64,000 nucleotides of DNA, from NCBI RefSeq assembly GCF_004916895.1, contig NZ_SNTZ01000001.1, forward strand, positions 1,024,263 to 1,088,262, read 5' to 3'. Positions 1 through 10,574 of this stretch are shown here, one piece after another. The position numbers and the translations under genes are program-made. This DNA is from Flagellimonas alvinocaridis. Its GTDB lineage: Bacteria > Bacteroidota > Bacteroidia > Flavobacteriales > Flavobacteriaceae. Under the pieces are notes generated by a model. That model saw only the letters and a list, made by a program, of their open reading frames with translations. It was not told the origin of the DNA and did not search any database. Numbering within the stretch: the first letter of the stretch is position 1; every line of letters begins with the position of its first letter.

Positions 1-2340
1 ATCAAAATCATAGGGAGAAATTGTGGAAATATTTTTAAACGTGGATGGTAATTCGTTGTCCGATTTTGTGAAATTTCCGTTGCCATCATTAAGATATAAA
101 CGCGGTCTGTAGCTTCGTTGTAAGCCTACATTGTTACCCCCGGAACCTACAAGGAGATCAAGGTCGTTATCCCCATCGGCATCGAAGAAAGCGGCGGCCA
201 CATCTTCATAATCCCTGTCATCTTCAAAAACTTTTGATATTTTTTGCTTGACTTTTCCACTTCCTGTGTGCAGATATATGGTTCCAGATTGGCCACGAGC
301 ACCACCTATGAAAAAATCTTCGTTGCCATCACCATTAATATCCGCCACGGCCAATGAAGGGCCTTCTTGGGACAGTTTTTGATAGATAAGCCCCTCATAG
401 TCAAAATCGTTATAGCTATCTTCCATGTGCGATTCCATGGTTGCTGCATCCAACTCTTTCAGGAAGGAATTTTGGATATTTTCTTTTGGGATTGTATAGG
501 TTTGGGTGGCGTCTTCATAATGTAACACCAATACTTGGTTGGCTTTTACATTTTCCAGTTTTTGGGTTTTCTCATCGGGCCAAACAATGCGGATGGAATC
601 CAATGCTTCGGTTTTACCTAGACCAATTGTCATTTCGTACCCCATGGAAGATTGAAATCCCCGGGATGGAATCAGTTCTTGGTTGATGATGTTTCCATTA
701 AAATAGAATTTGGCCAAAGTTCCTATCGCAAAGGGGTTGTTTTTGGGTCCTTTGAATTTTAATTGAACAAAGTTGTTATCCAATTGGGTTTCTGAATTGT
801 TACGATAGACAAACGTTTCGGTGTTGACATTGTTGATGACCAAATCCAAATCGCCATCATTGTCCAAATCCCCATATGCAGCGCCGTTGGATCGGGACGG
901 TAGTTCAAACCCCCATTCCTTGTTGGCATTTTTAAAAGTAATATCCCCATTGTTTTTATAGGCATAATTGGGTTGGGGCTTAATGGGCATTTTACTGATG
1001 ATGGAATCTATGGATTCCTTTTTTCCGGTGAGGGCCATTTTTTGCACGATTTCGTTGGCAAAAAAGTCCACAAAATCCAAATCGGTAAGATCATGATTGA
1101 TACCGTTGGTCACGAAAATGTCCTTTAGGCCGTCATTGTCCATGTCGAACATAAGGCCGGCCCAGCTCCAATCCGTGGCATCGATACCACTGTAATAGGC
1201 TACTTCGGAAAAAGTACCGTTGCCATTATTGAGCTGAAGTGTATTTTGAATGTACTGTTGGTAGAAATCCTTGCTCTGTTTTAGGTCGAAGACATTGTAG
1301 CCATCGAATTCCATTACGGATTTGACCCTATGTTCTTCTTCGGGCAGCATGTCCGTAATGAAGATGTCGTTATGGCCATCATTGTTGATGTCCGCAATGT
1401 CTATACCCATGGCCGACAAACTCAGATGAGATGTCCATGCCTTGATTTCTTCCTTAAAGGTGCCGTTTTTTTGGTTGATGTAGAGGTAATCCCTTTCATA
1501 AAAATCGTTGGACACATAAATATCCGGGTAGAGATCCCCATTAAAATCGGTGACCAATACCCCCAATCCGAAGCCGATAAGACTTCCATAGATTCCTGCT
1601 TCTTCGCTGACATCAACAAATTTGCCATCATCATTGCGGAGTAGCATATCCCCAACACCTTTGAAAATATCGGGAACACCTTCCCAATCTTGGGCCCTTA
1701 CTTCTCTTTGTTCTGCATATCCTAGGCTACTCACGGGAATGTTGCTGTTGTTTAGAATATAGACATCCAAATCCCCATCCTTGTCATAATCAAAAAAGGA
1801 AGCGTGGGTGGTAAACCCGGTTTTTGCCAAATTGTACTCGTTGGCCTTTTCCGTGAAAGTAAGATCCCCATTGTTAATGTACAGGTCGTTATCATGGTTA
1901 TTGCCTTCCATATTCCCGGCATTGCAGACGTAGATATCCAGAAGCCCATCTTGGTTCACATCTACCATGACCACACCTGTGGACCACGGTTTATTTCCCA
2001 TAATGCCTGCACTTTCGGAAATGTCCTCGAATTGAAGATTGCCTTTGTTCAAGTAAAGACGATTGGAAACCATGTTTCCGGTTAGGTAGATATCGGAAAG
2101 CCCATCGTTGTTAATGTCGCCTATGGCAACGCCTCCCCCATTGTAAAAATTACGATACTTGAAGATGTTGAAGTCTTTTTGGTTCTCAACGACATTTACG
2201 AACGATACTCCAGATTCTTCAGGGGATAAGAGCGTAAACAGCGTTTCTTGTTGCTCTTCCCCACCATTATTTGATTCTTTTTTTCCGCAAGACGCAACAA
2301 AAATCAATGTAGCGCATAGGATTGTATATCTGAGTTTCAT
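1..2340 (-). CDS. VCBS/FG-GAP repeat lipoprotein with ASPIC/UnbV domain (C-terminus outside window)
   Basis: The reading frame is open from an ATG at 2340 to the window edge (780 codons, no stop), so the C-terminus is missing. It begins with a lipoprotein signal (MKLRYTILCATLIFVASC, lipobox VASC), so it is probably anchored in the outer membrane. Many calcium-binding-type repeats of the form DxNxDGxxD are visible (for example DINNDGLSD and DYDKDGDLD), as expected for a beta-propeller of FG-GAP/VCBS repeats. An ASPIC/UnbV-like segment follows about two thirds of the way in (KFKGPKNNPFAIG ... IRIVWP). The start overlaps the stop of the upstream paralogue as ATGA, so the two are translationally coupled. 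Such proteins often accompany SusC/SusD loci in Flavobacteriia. Their role is unknown, with surface binding the usual guess. Confidence 0.9.
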   Translation of the reverse strand, partial: MKLRYTILCATLIFVASCGKKESNNGGEEQQETLFTLLSPEESGVSFVNVVENQKDFNIFKYRNFYNGGGVAIGDINNDGLSDIYLTGNMVSNRLYLNKGNLQFEDISESAGIMGNKPWSTGVVMVDVNQDGLLDIYVCNAGNMEGNNHDNDLYINNGDLTFTEKANEYNLAKTGFTTHASFFDYDKDGDLDVYILNNSNIPVSSLGYAEQREVRAQDWEGVPDIFKGVGDMLLRNDDGKFVDVSEEAGIYGSLIGFGLGVLVTDFNGDLYPDIYVSNDFYERDYLYINQKNGTFKEEIKAWTSHLSLSAMGIDIADINNDGHNDIFITDMLPEEEHRVKSVMEFDGYNVFDLKQSKDFYQQYIQNTLQLNNGNGTFSEVAYYSGIDATDWSWAGLMFDMDNDGLKDIFVTNGINHDLTDLDFVDFFANEIVQKMALTGKKESIDSIISKMPIKPQPNYAYKNNGDITFKNANKEWGFELPSRSNGAAYGDLDNDGDLDLVINNVNTETFVYRNNSETQLDNNFVQLKFKGPKNNPFAIGTLAKFYFNGNIINQELIPSRGFQSSMGYEMTIGLGKTEALDSIRIVWPDEKTQKLENVKANQVLVLHYEDATQTYTIPKENIQNSFLKELDAATMESHMEDSYNDFDYEGLIYQKLSQEGPSLAVADINGDGNEDFFIGGARGQSGTIYLHTGSGKVKQKISKVFEDDRDYEDVAAAFFDADGDNDLDLLVGSGGNNVGLQRSYRPRLYLNDGNGNFTKSDNELPSTFKNISTISPYDFD

Positions 2341-5300
2341 TCCGAGTTCTGTTTTTTGTTTAAAAAGAAAGGAGAATTGTTGTTGAGTGTAATGATGAAT
2401 CCCGTATCCCCGTTTCTTGTTATCTTCTCAATTTTACGGGCAGCTCCAGAAATGCTCAAGCTTTGTTTCCAGATTAAATTGCCCTGCCCATCATTTTGTA
2501 ACAAAAGCCCATGTGAAGCATCTAATCTACCAAGTTGGGTACTTATCTCAAAATTATTGCCGACCATTAATATTTCATTAATCGTTTCTTTATCATTCTT
2601 TTCAATAAAGATGTCATTAACGGTAGAGGCTTGTACCATAAAGGGCAATTCCTTTGGGGCAAAGACACCGTTTCCATTGTTTTGGAAATAGGTTGTCTCT
2701 AACATGTACACCTTCTTCTTGAGGGCCTTGTCCAATTTATCATTTTCAAAAAGATCTTCTAAGGATGCCTTGGCAAAATCTTTATAGAATAGGAATTTTT
2801 TATTGAGGAAAGGCATCTGTTTGGCGAGTTCATCCTTGGATGAAAAAACGGTTTCCCGCTCTCCGTGAAAATAGGTGACCACTGTCTCAATGGAGCCATT
2901 GTTGTCAAAATCATTGATGTAAAGGGTTACAGGACGTTCTTTTGAAGCTCTGAACTTGGTGTTAAGGCCCCAATTTCCAGCCAAAATATCCAGGTAGCCA
3001 TCATTGTCCAAATCGGCCACTTGTATGCAGTTCCACCATCCGTTGGTGTTTTCAAGACCGTTGTTGGCCTGTTTGATGAGCTGCTTGCCGTTATTAAGGA
3101 AAATAGTGATGGGAGTCCAATGCCCAGCTATAATTAAATCTGGCAATCCATTTCCATCCAAATCCGTCCAGACGAAATCTTTGACATTGATATTATTTTC
3201 AAGATCTGGAGCAAAGGTTGGAGTGATTTCCGTAAACATTCCGCTGCCATCATTTAGAAAAATATATTGCTTGGAAGACTCTCCAAATTTAGTGGGCAAC
3301 CCATTGGAGGCAATACATATATCTAAATCTCCATCATTGTCAAAATCCACGGCAGCTACCTTGGAGGCATTCACTTCCACTTGAGGAAATTTTGTGCGAT
3401 TTTTAACGAACTTCCCATTCTCATTAAGATATAATCTGGGCTGTAAAGGTTCCCCTTGGGTAAATTCATTGCCACCACTTACCACAAGAAGGTCTAAATC
3501 CCCATCATTATCTGCATCAAAAAGCGTGTGATCAGTATCTTCACTTATGGTATCTTCTTTAAATACATCTTCTTGGTGGTTGGTGAAGTTCCCATTTTCA
3601 TCTTGTATGAAAAGAACAGAAGCCTGTTTTTTGGCACCACTGATAAAAATATCATCAAAACCATCATTGTTTATGTCTCCTACAGATACAGATGGACCTT
3701 CATTTGAATAAGAAAAAGGAATCAGTGGGTTTCTATCAAAATCCAAGGAGGGTTGTTCTTTGTGAACAAAATCGAATGGTTGAGTAGGCTTTGAAAAGAT
3801 TGGATCACTCTTGTGAGGTCTTGAGGTATAATAATCGCCCTTGGAATCTGTATGGGATACCGTCAAAGTTTTGTTGGTTTCCAAATGATGGAGCGTTTGG
3901 TGCGACCCCCCAGGCCAAATAATTTGTATGGAGTCTATGATGCTATCCTTCCCAAGACCAAAGTTTAAGGTGTTGTCTTTTGCGGAAAGAAATCCACGGG
4001 TTGGAATGTTTTCCTGGACTGCCTTTTGGGAGTTTTGGAATATAATGACCTTTGCCCCAATGCCAAATGGGTTTTTGGTTGGGCCTTTAAATTGTATTTT
4101 GATATAGTTTGATTTTTTTAAGGTATTTTCAAGGACAAAAGCTTCTTGATTGACATTGTTCACCACAAGATCTAAATCGCCGTCATTATCAAGGTCGGCA
4201 TAGGTGCAACCGTTACTGTAGGAAGCTTTTTTCTGACTCCATACATCCGTGACATTGGTAAAAGTGACACCATCCTTATTTTTATAGAAATAATTGGGGA
4301 CTTTCTTTTTGGGAAGCTTTTCAATAAGGGACATGTCCTTATCCGAGAGCCCGGATGCTATATTTTTTTGAATTTGTTCATTGGAAATATAGTTGATATA
4401 ATCCATGTCGTTGGTTACACCTTGAATGCCATTGGATATAAACAGATCCTTGAAACCATCATTGTCAAAGTCTGCAAATAGGGCTCCCCAGGACCATTCA
4501 GTAGCCTCAATGCCACTTAAATTGGCAATTTCCCCAAAGCGTTCCCCGTCCAGATTAAGGTGGAGTGCATTTTGCATGTATTGGGGGGCAAATCCATTTT
4601 TCAAGTATTGCTGATAAACAGGATAGGGGTGCTCCGCCCCGGATGTTTTGTAGGTCTCCAAGTCTTCTGGGAGCATATCTAGGGATAAAATGTCTGGTAG
4701 GCCATCATTGTTCACATCGGCCACGTCATTACCCATGGAAAAATGAGTAGTATGCCCAATTTTGGTATTATCCTCCGATATAACCTCTTTAAATGTGCCA
4801 TCTCTTTGGTTGATGTAGAGATAATCGTTCTCAAAAAAATCATTCCCCACATAAATGTCCGGATACCCATCATTATTGATATCACTGATAGCCAGTCCAA
4901 GGCCATAACCAATACTTCCTTGAAATACTCCAGCTTCCTTGGAAACATTGACAAAATTACCATGGTCATTTCTGAAGAGAACATCACCGGACATAGAGTC
5001 GGTTATTGTTCGTTTAGAGCCTTTCCCGTAGGAACGATTGGGGTTTACCGAATGATTTAGTAGGTACATGTCCAAATCTCCATCAAGATCGTAATCAAAA
5101 AACGCAGCTTGGGTGGAATAGCCGATAAAGTCCAATCCATACTTTGAAGCTTCCTCCTTAAAAATAGGGGTTCCATTTTCGCTGACTCCTTTATTGATGT
5201 AAAGAAGATTTTTTCCAGTTATGGGACCATGGTCCCCAACTTTGCAGATGTATATGTCGATGAGTCCATCGTTGTTAACATCGGCATGCGTTACCCCTGT

Positions 5301-5636
5301 GGTCCAACCGGTATCGTTTTTAATTTGAGCTGCTTCCGTAATGTCCTCGAACTTAAAATCGCCATGATTCAGGTATAGCTTATCCTCACCTTGATTGGAT
5401 GTGAAATAAAGATCAACTAGGTTGTCTCCGTTAAAATCTGCCGCCGCAACTCCTGCTCCATTATAAAAATAGAGGTAGTTTAGAATGTTCAATTCTGGTG
5501 TTTGATGGAGTTTATTAATGAAGGTTATACCTGTTTGGGACGGTTTTTTATCCGCAAATAGGGAATTTGGATTTTTATTAGTACAACTTGTGGTCACTAA
5601 AAAAATCCCAAGAACAAACCAGTATGTGCTGTTCAT
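2337..5636 (-). CDS. VCBS/FG-GAP repeat lipoprotein with ASPIC/UnbV domain
   Basis: A complete protein of about 1099 residues. I place the start at the ATG at 5636, not the more upstream in-frame codon at 5705, because it gives a clean lipoprotein signal (MNSTYWFVLGIFLVTTSC). Repeats such as DFNGDNLVD, DVNNDGLID, DYDLDGDLD and DFDNDGFKD run through both halves. The ASPIC/UnbV domain lies near residues 510-593 (IQFKGPTKNPFGIG ... IIWPGG). It is a tandem paralogue of the downstream gene, and the two overlap by 4 bp (ATGA). A strong terminator at 5774-5795 separates it from susD, so this pair is probably its own transcription unit. Family membership is clear; the ligand is unknown. Confidence 0.92.
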   Translation of the reverse strand: MNSTYWFVLGIFLVTTSCTNKNPNSLFADKKPSQTGITFINKLHQTPELNILNYLYFYNGAGVAAADFNGDNLVDLYFTSNQGEDKLYLNHGDFKFEDITEAAQIKNDTGWTTGVTHADVNNDGLIDIYICKVGDHGPITGKNLLYINKGVSENGTPIFKEEASKYGLDFIGYSTQAAFFDYDLDGDLDMYLLNHSVNPNRSYGKGSKRTITDSMSGDVLFRNDHGNFVNVSKEAGVFQGSIGYGLGLAISDINNDGYPDIYVGNDFFENDYLYINQRDGTFKEVISEDNTKIGHTTHFSMGNDVADVNNDGLPDILSLDMLPEDLETYKTSGAEHPYPVYQQYLKNGFAPQYMQNALHLNLDGERFGEIANLSGIEATEWSWGALFADFDNDGFKDLFISNGIQGVTNDMDYINYISNEQIQKNIASGLSDKDMSLIEKLPKKKVPNYFYKNKDGVTFTNVTDVWSQKKASYSNGCTYADLDNDGDLDLVVNNVNQEAFVLENTLKKSNYIKIQFKGPTKNPFGIGAKVIIFQNSQKAVQENIPTRGFLSAKDNTLNFGLGKDSIIDSIQIIWPGGSHQTLHHLETNKTLTVSHTDSKGDYYTSRPHKSDPIFSKPTQPFDFVHKEQPSLDFDRNPLIPFSYSNEGPSVSVGDINNDGFDDIFISGAKKQASVLFIQDENGNFTNHQEDVFKEDTISEDTDHTLFDADNDGDLDLLVVSGGNEFTQGEPLQPRLYLNENGKFVKNRTKFPQVEVNASKVAAVDFDNDGDLDICIASNGLPTKFGESSKQYIFLNDGSGMFTEITPTFAPDLENNINVKDFVWTDLDGNGLPDLIIAGHWTPITIFLNNGKQLIKQANNGLENTNGWWNCIQVADLDNDGYLDILAGNWGLNTKFRASKERPVTLYINDFDNNGSIETVVTYFHGERETVFSSKDELAKQMPFLNKKFLFYKDFAKASLEDLFENDKLDKALKKKVYMLETTYFQNNGNGVFAPKELPFMVQASTVNDIFIEKNDKETINEILMVGNNFEISTQLGRLDASHGLLLQNDGQGNLIWKQSLSISGAARKIEKITRNGDTGFIITLNNNSPFFLNKKQNSE

Positions 5637-5773
5637 TTTACCCATAAAAATAGATGGTAAGTTAACCATTTCCATAGGAAACCAGAAGACTGTAAAGGTT
5701 AACAATCGTCTAAGGTTTGACTAATGATTGTATAATGGTGAGCTATTGAATGTTTGTGGTTTCACAAATAAAA

Positions 5774-5795
5774 GAGGCCGCCAATTGGCGGCCTC
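5774..5795 (-). terminator. Rho-independent terminator of the susC-susD operon
   Basis: A perfect inverted repeat, GAGGCCGCC-AATT-GGCGGCCTC, has a 9-bp GC-rich stem. Read on the minus strand it is followed by a T-rich run (TTTTATTTG). It lies 34 bp beyond the susD stop and separates susCD from the VCBS pair. Confidence 0.9.
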
Positions 5796-5828
5796 CTTAG
5801 ATATATAAAAGCCTAAACTATGGATTGT

Positions 5829-7448
5829 CTAGTATCCAGGATTTTGAACCAAATTTGGGTTTGACAATAGGGCGTTGTTGGGAATTGGAAACAATAGCTT
5901 TGTTTCATCCCCAACAGCATCGGGATCTTTGAATTCCCAATCCCTTGTGTACTGTCCAAATCGAATCATATCACCTCTACGAACAAATTCGACGTAAAGC
6001 TCACGACCTCTTTCTGCCAAAAGATCTGCTTCAGAGACAGAACCTAGAGGAGTTGCTCCCCTAAGGGTACGCAATTCATTGACCATGGCCGTTGCATCTC
6101 CACTACTGCGCATCATGGCTTCTGCCTTCATAAGATGTGCATCAGCATATCTGAAGATGATTTCATGACCTAGGAATTCCCCATATCGTGCGCCATATTT
6201 TTGGACACGAATACCGGTTCTTTCATTGTTACCTACCAAACCAGGAAGTTCTTTGGTGAATTCCAAATTGTTTCCAGGTCTATCCTTTAATGGGTTTCCG
6301 TTTGGAGCATATTGCTGTCCAATCAAAAATCCGAAACCAACATTTGATCCATCCTCAAAACCGTCACCGTTTTCATCCTTGGTGCCTGCAGCACTTGTAA
6401 ACGGGGTTCCAGCGTTTGGTACCCAACCTCTACGCTCTTCTTGACCGTCAAGTGGAGTACCATCCAGTTCTCCTCGGTTGCTATTGGGGTCCCCTTCAAA
6501 CATATCATAGAATTCTGCCAAGGTGCTGAATCCGTTCCAACCACCACCACCTAGCTCGGTAGAGTTGTAGTGTAGTCCGTTGAAAATACGGTTACCCACT
6601 GACGTTTCCAACCACCATATGGTTTCGGTATCAGGAGAATCACGGAAAATATCAAAATAGCCAGCTTGTAGAGCATATCCTTCAGCAGCAATTTCATCCA
6701 CTAAAGAAATAACACGTGCCATATCTGCAGATTCTGGAGTTCCAGAGCCATTATAGATATGCTTATTTAACAGAATACGGGCCAATAGGAATCTTGCTGC
6801 AGCTTTGCTGGCTCTCTTGTTGTCATCCCCACTTGGGGCGGCAACTGATGGTAGGCCAGTGATGGCTGCTTCCAAATCCGAAATAACAAAGTCCATGGCT
6901 TCGCTTCTTGATAGCACACGAGGGTTGATTTCTGGTCCTTCATCAACTTCCCTGAACGGAACTTGACCATACAAATCCAAAATCACCCACATACTTAACC
7001 CTCTGATGAATTGAGCTTCAGCCAATACACTTGCTGGGGAGTTACTTCTGGAATCAATAACCTCCGACGCTCTAAAAACGTTTTGGTTAAATTGGTTCCA
7101 AGTGTTTAGTATGTATTGATGGGAAGCATCCCACGTGTGTTGGTGTAAGGTTCTCCAGATACCATTATCACCCCAGTCAGTACCCCTGGTTGGGACCAAC
7201 TGTTCATCCGTTGAAACTTCTGTAAGGGCATAATAGTTTGCTTGATCCCCAAAATGGCCATTAAGATCGTTATAGAGACCATCTACCTGACTTGCTGGAT
7301 TTCCAACTCCTGAGAATCCTTCGCCGGTATTTTCTGGGAAGTTCGAATCAGTCTCCTCGATCTCCAGATTTGTACAGGAGACCACGAGGGCTAAACTTAA
7401 CGCAATTGGCGCAAATATTTTAAATCGATTTCTTTTCATTGTCTTCAA
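5829..7448 (-). CDS. susD: RagB/SusD family nutrient-uptake outer membrane lipoprotein
   Basis: This is a 539-residue SusD-like glycan-binding lipoprotein that caps the SusC transporter at the cell surface. The signal peptide ends in the lipobox VVSC (Cys25). The length, the TPR-like helical N-terminal half and the C-terminus ending NPNLVQNPGY are typical of the family. ATG codons occur at residues 1 and 4 and either could be the start. It lies 9 bp downstream of susC and is followed by a strong terminator, so susC-susD form a two-gene operon. No SusE/F-like gene follows. The divergent LacI, GH65 and GH13 genes suggest alpha-glucan oligosaccharides (maltodextrin or similar) as ligand; that is inferred from context. 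Confidence 0.95.
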   Translation of the reverse strand: MKTMKRNRFKIFAPIALSLALVVSCTNLEIEETDSNFPENTGEGFSGVGNPASQVDGLYNDLNGHFGDQANYYALTEVSTDEQLVPTRGTDWGDNGIWRTLHQHTWDASHQYILNTWNQFNQNVFRASEVIDSRSNSPASVLAEAQFIRGLSMWVILDLYGQVPFREVDEGPEINPRVLSRSEAMDFVISDLEAAITGLPSVAAPSGDDNKRASKAAARFLLARILLNKHIYNGSGTPESADMARVISLVDEIAAEGYALQAGYFDIFRDSPDTETIWWLETSVGNRIFNGLHYNSTELGGGGWNGFSTLAEFYDMFEGDPNSNRGELDGTPLDGQEERRGWVPNAGTPFTSAAGTKDENGDGFEDGSNVGFGFLIGQQYAPNGNPLKDRPGNNLEFTKELPGLVGNNERTGIRVQKYGARYGEFLGHEIIFRYADAHLMKAEAMMRSSGDATAMVNELRTLRGATPLGSVSEADLLAERGRELYVEFVRRGDMIRFGQYTRDWEFKDPDAVGDETKLLFPIPNNALLSNPNLVQNPGY

Positions 7449-7457
7449 TTTTTTTGT

Positions 7458-10400
7458 TTAAAAAGTAGCATTTATGCCAAAGGTCACTGTTCTTGGTCTT
7501 GGGAAAGATGTGTAATCGATACCAGCCGTAGGAATACCATTCAGCAAATCGCTAACTCCATTGTTTGGTGTGCCTGGCTGCACACTTACTTCTGGATCCA
7601 AACCACTATAATCTGTTATCAAGAAAAGGTTTTGTCCTGTAACAGATAGTCTTAGGCTTTTTAATCCGCCGTCACCACTAAGAGGCACAGTATAGCCAAT
7701 GGATGCGTTCTGCATTCTAACAAAATCACCTTTTTCCAAAAATCTTGTGGAAACTGGGGCGGAAGCCAGATTACTTTCCCCGGAGGTAAGTACATCTGGA
7801 GTAACATTTCTGGCATTACCAATAGAACCAGCGGTAAAGAAGGCGTTCTTGGTATTGTTATATACAGAGAAGCCAAATTGTCCGGCCATATAGGCGGAAA
7901 CGTCCCAATTCTTATACCCAAAATTCAATGAAAGACCTGCGTTGACATCAGGTAATGCATCTTCGCCTACAAATCCTTGGACATCTCCAATTGGAAGACC
8001 GTTTTCGAATCCGCCAAATTCACGAAGGAAGTATGAAAACAATGGACGGTCTCCTGCCAAAATTTGGGCAAATGCCAATGAAAGACCTTGTCCTCGGATC
8101 GTACCGGAAGGAATTTGTCCGTCAAAATCCTGTAGTTCGTTTTCATTGTACGCTATGTTGAATGATGTGGAGAAGTTGACATCTTCTGTGGCAACCCAAT
8201 CTACGTTCATTTCAAATTCCACACCTTGGTTGATCAAAGTGGCATCCAAGTTTTCAAAGAATCTTGGTTGCGGAGATGGCTGTGCCGCCTCAATGTTCAA
8301 CAGTAGGTCAGTGGTCTGCTTGCGATAAACGTTAATACTACCTGAAACCTTGTCTTGGTTAAATCCAAAATCAACACCTACGTTGAAGTCCAAAGTTTCT
8401 TCCCATTTCAAATCTGGGTTTGCAAAGGTAACGGGCGAAATCCCAGGTGGTACAAACTCACCGTTGTCATTGATGGATGGGTCTCCAAATCTTTCACGCC
8501 TGATGAACTGACCATATCCAAGACCTTCTTGGTTACCTGTTATACCAGCCCCCAAACGTAATTTAAGGGTGGAGAAGGTGTCGCCCATAAAATCTTCTTC
8601 GCTTATTTTCCATGCAAATGCTGCAGAAGGGAAGTATCCATATTGGTTGTTTCCACCAAATCTGGAAGATCCATCAGCACGGACAGTAGCGGTGAACAAG
8701 TACTTATCCATTAGGGTATAGTTTACCCTGGCAAAGAATGACTGTAGTTCATCGGTATTGTCAAAAGTATTGGCGGCAAGTGCTCTAACAGAGCGAGTGG
8801 AATTGCCCAAGGGCACGGCCACTGCGGCCTCAACGGTGGGCAAAAGACGATTTACGATAATATCCTCAGATCTGGCATCATAACCAAACTGTTGGAAGCG
8901 ACCATCTATTTCTGCCTGAGTAGTTCGGGTAGATCTTTTCAAGTCAGTTTCCATGGTGTTGAAATCAGAGGAGTTAAAACCAAATCCTTCCACATTTCGG
9001 CCACTGGTGCCAAAGTCTTGGAAAGAGTATCCCACAATTGCATCCAAATAAGAATTTTCAAACTCTTTGCGATAGTTCAAAGTAGCTTCAACAAGACGGT
9101 TCTCCAAATCAAGGGTATTGTAGTTACCCCGACCATTACCTTGGACATTTCGTCCTGCGTTGATGGCATCTTTAGTGGTAAGTGCTATAGTTTGACCATT
9201 GGATTTGTCATAACCTACATTGATTTTACCGGTTAGTTCAGGAGTAAATTTATACTCAACCGACCCATTCAATAGTATGCGGTTCACATTACTGGTAGTT
9301 CTTACTTCTTCCAATAATGTTGCAGGACTTAATAGTCCACCTGCCGCTGAAAATGATGCGCTTGTAGGCCAAGTAGGGTTGGCAGAATATGCCGCACCAA
9401 GTAAATCCCCGTTAAAACCTGCACTACCGCTCAATGGCGCTCTTTGCTCGTTTACTCTTGAAATTGTTCCTTGGAAATTTAAGGTTAGGTCATCATCCAA
9501 AAATCTATGTGTGGCATTGATACGTCCTGTGATTCTTTCCAAATCTGAGTTTTCAACAACACCAAATTGTTTGCCATAGCCAAATGTTGCCCTAACATTG
9601 CCTTTTCCATAATTATGGGAGTAAGAAAGGTTTTGGTTTTGTGATGCAACAGTACGGGTAACATAATCTTGCCAATCTGTATTGTTGCCAAAGTCCTGTG
9701 CACTTCGATCTCCTCCAAATTGCTCAACAGCATCCAAGAAAGCCTCTCTGTCCAAAAGGTCGTATTCATTGGCAGGGGTTGAAATACTGAGGTTGGAAGA
9801 AAATTCGAATATTCCTCCTTGACTTCCTCTTCCTGTCTTGGTGGTAATAATAACCACACCGTTTGCCCCACGAGAACCATAGATGGCAGTTGCGGAGGCA
9901 TCTTTTAGGACACTGATGCTTTCAATGTCATTGGGGTTAAGGAAGTTAAGTGGGTTGGAAGATGTAGAGGTTCCAAGACCGGTGTCTCCACTGGAAGGAG
10001 ATGTGTCAGCTCCAGAAAGTGGCACTCCATCCACCACAAAAAGTGGATTGTTGTTAGATCGAACCGAGTTAGTACCCCTGATACGAATGGCCACTCCATC
10101 TCCTGGAGCACCACTGGCTTGGGTAATCTGCACACCAGCTGTCTTACCTTGAATGAGCTGTTCAGGTGAAGCAATGACCCCACCATTAAAATCTTCCGAG
10201 GTAACGGCAGCTACGGCTCCAGTTGCATCTTTAATGGTTGTTTGACCATAACCAATAATTACAACCTCGTCCAAGGCTTGGGTATCCTCTTCTAGGGTCA
10301 CACTTATTGTAGAGCGTCCATTGACGGCAACTTCAATGGATTTGTAACCAATATAACTGAACACCAAAACGGCAGAGTCAGCTATGCCGTCCAAGGTGTA

Positions 10401-10574
10401 GTTTCCGTCAAAATCGGTTTGAGTACCATTGGTAGTGCCTTTTACAAGTACGCTTGCCCCGGGCAACGGTCCAGTTGCGTCCGAAACAGTACCTGACACT
10501 GTCTGAGCTTTTGCTAAGCCAAAGCATAAAAATGCCCCAAGCATCAAAAAGCTTTTTAGTAGCGTAATCTTCAT
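7458..10574 (-). CDS. susC: SusC/RagA family TonB-linked outer membrane protein
   Basis: A 1038-residue TonB-dependent transporter. The signal peptide (cleavage near AKAQ, residue 24) is followed by a carboxypeptidase-regulatory-like beta-sandwich (about residues 25-98), a DEVVIIGYG segment at 102-110, a plug domain (about 115-250, containing the SusC hallmark SVLKDASATAIYGSRGANG) and a 22-strand-type barrel ending in Phe (GINATF). It works with the SusD protein encoded 9 bp downstream to import oligosaccharides. A LacI-type operator lies about 100 bp upstream of the start, so repression or induction by the divergently encoded LacI protein is likely. The alpha-glucan substrate is inferred from the neighbouring GH65 and GH13 enzymes. 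Confidence 0.96.
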   Translation of the reverse strand: MKITLLKSFLMLGAFLCFGLAKAQTVSGTVSDATGPLPGASVLVKGTTNGTQTDFDGNYTLDGIADSAVLVFSYIGYKSIEVAVNGRSTISVTLEEDTQALDEVVIIGYGQTTIKDATGAVAAVTSEDFNGGVIASPEQLIQGKTAGVQITQASGAPGDGVAIRIRGTNSVRSNNNPLFVVDGVPLSGADTSPSSGDTGLGTSTSSNPLNFLNPNDIESISVLKDASATAIYGSRGANGVVIITTKTGRGSQGGIFEFSSNLSISTPANEYDLLDREAFLDAVEQFGGDRSAQDFGNNTDWQDYVTRTVASQNQNLSYSHNYGKGNVRATFGYGKQFGVVENSDLERITGRINATHRFLDDDLTLNFQGTISRVNEQRAPLSGSAGFNGDLLGAAYSANPTWPTSASFSAAGGLLSPATLLEEVRTTSNVNRILLNGSVEYKFTPELTGKINVGYDKSNGQTIALTTKDAINAGRNVQGNGRGNYNTLDLENRLVEATLNYRKEFENSYLDAIVGYSFQDFGTSGRNVEGFGFNSSDFNTMETDLKRSTRTTQAEIDGRFQQFGYDARSEDIIVNRLLPTVEAAVAVPLGNSTRSVRALAANTFDNTDELQSFFARVNYTLMDKYLFTATVRADGSSRFGGNNQYGYFPSAAFAWKISEEDFMGDTFSTLKLRLGAGITGNQEGLGYGQFIRRERFGDPSINDNGEFVPPGISPVTFANPDLKWEETLDFNVGVDFGFNQDKVSGSINVYRKQTTDLLLNIEAAQPSPQPRFFENLDATLINQGVEFEMNVDWVATEDVNFSTSFNIAYNENELQDFDGQIPSGTIRGQGLSLAFAQILAGDRPLFSYFLREFGGFENGLPIGDVQGFVGEDALPDVNAGLSLNFGYKNWDVSAYMAGQFGFSVYNNTKNAFFTAGSIGNARNVTPDVLTSGESNLASAPVSTRFLEKGDFVRMQNASIGYTVPLSGDGGLKSLRLSVTGQNLFLITDYSGLDPEVSVQPGTPNNGVSDLLNGIPTAGIDYTSFPRPRTVTFGINATF

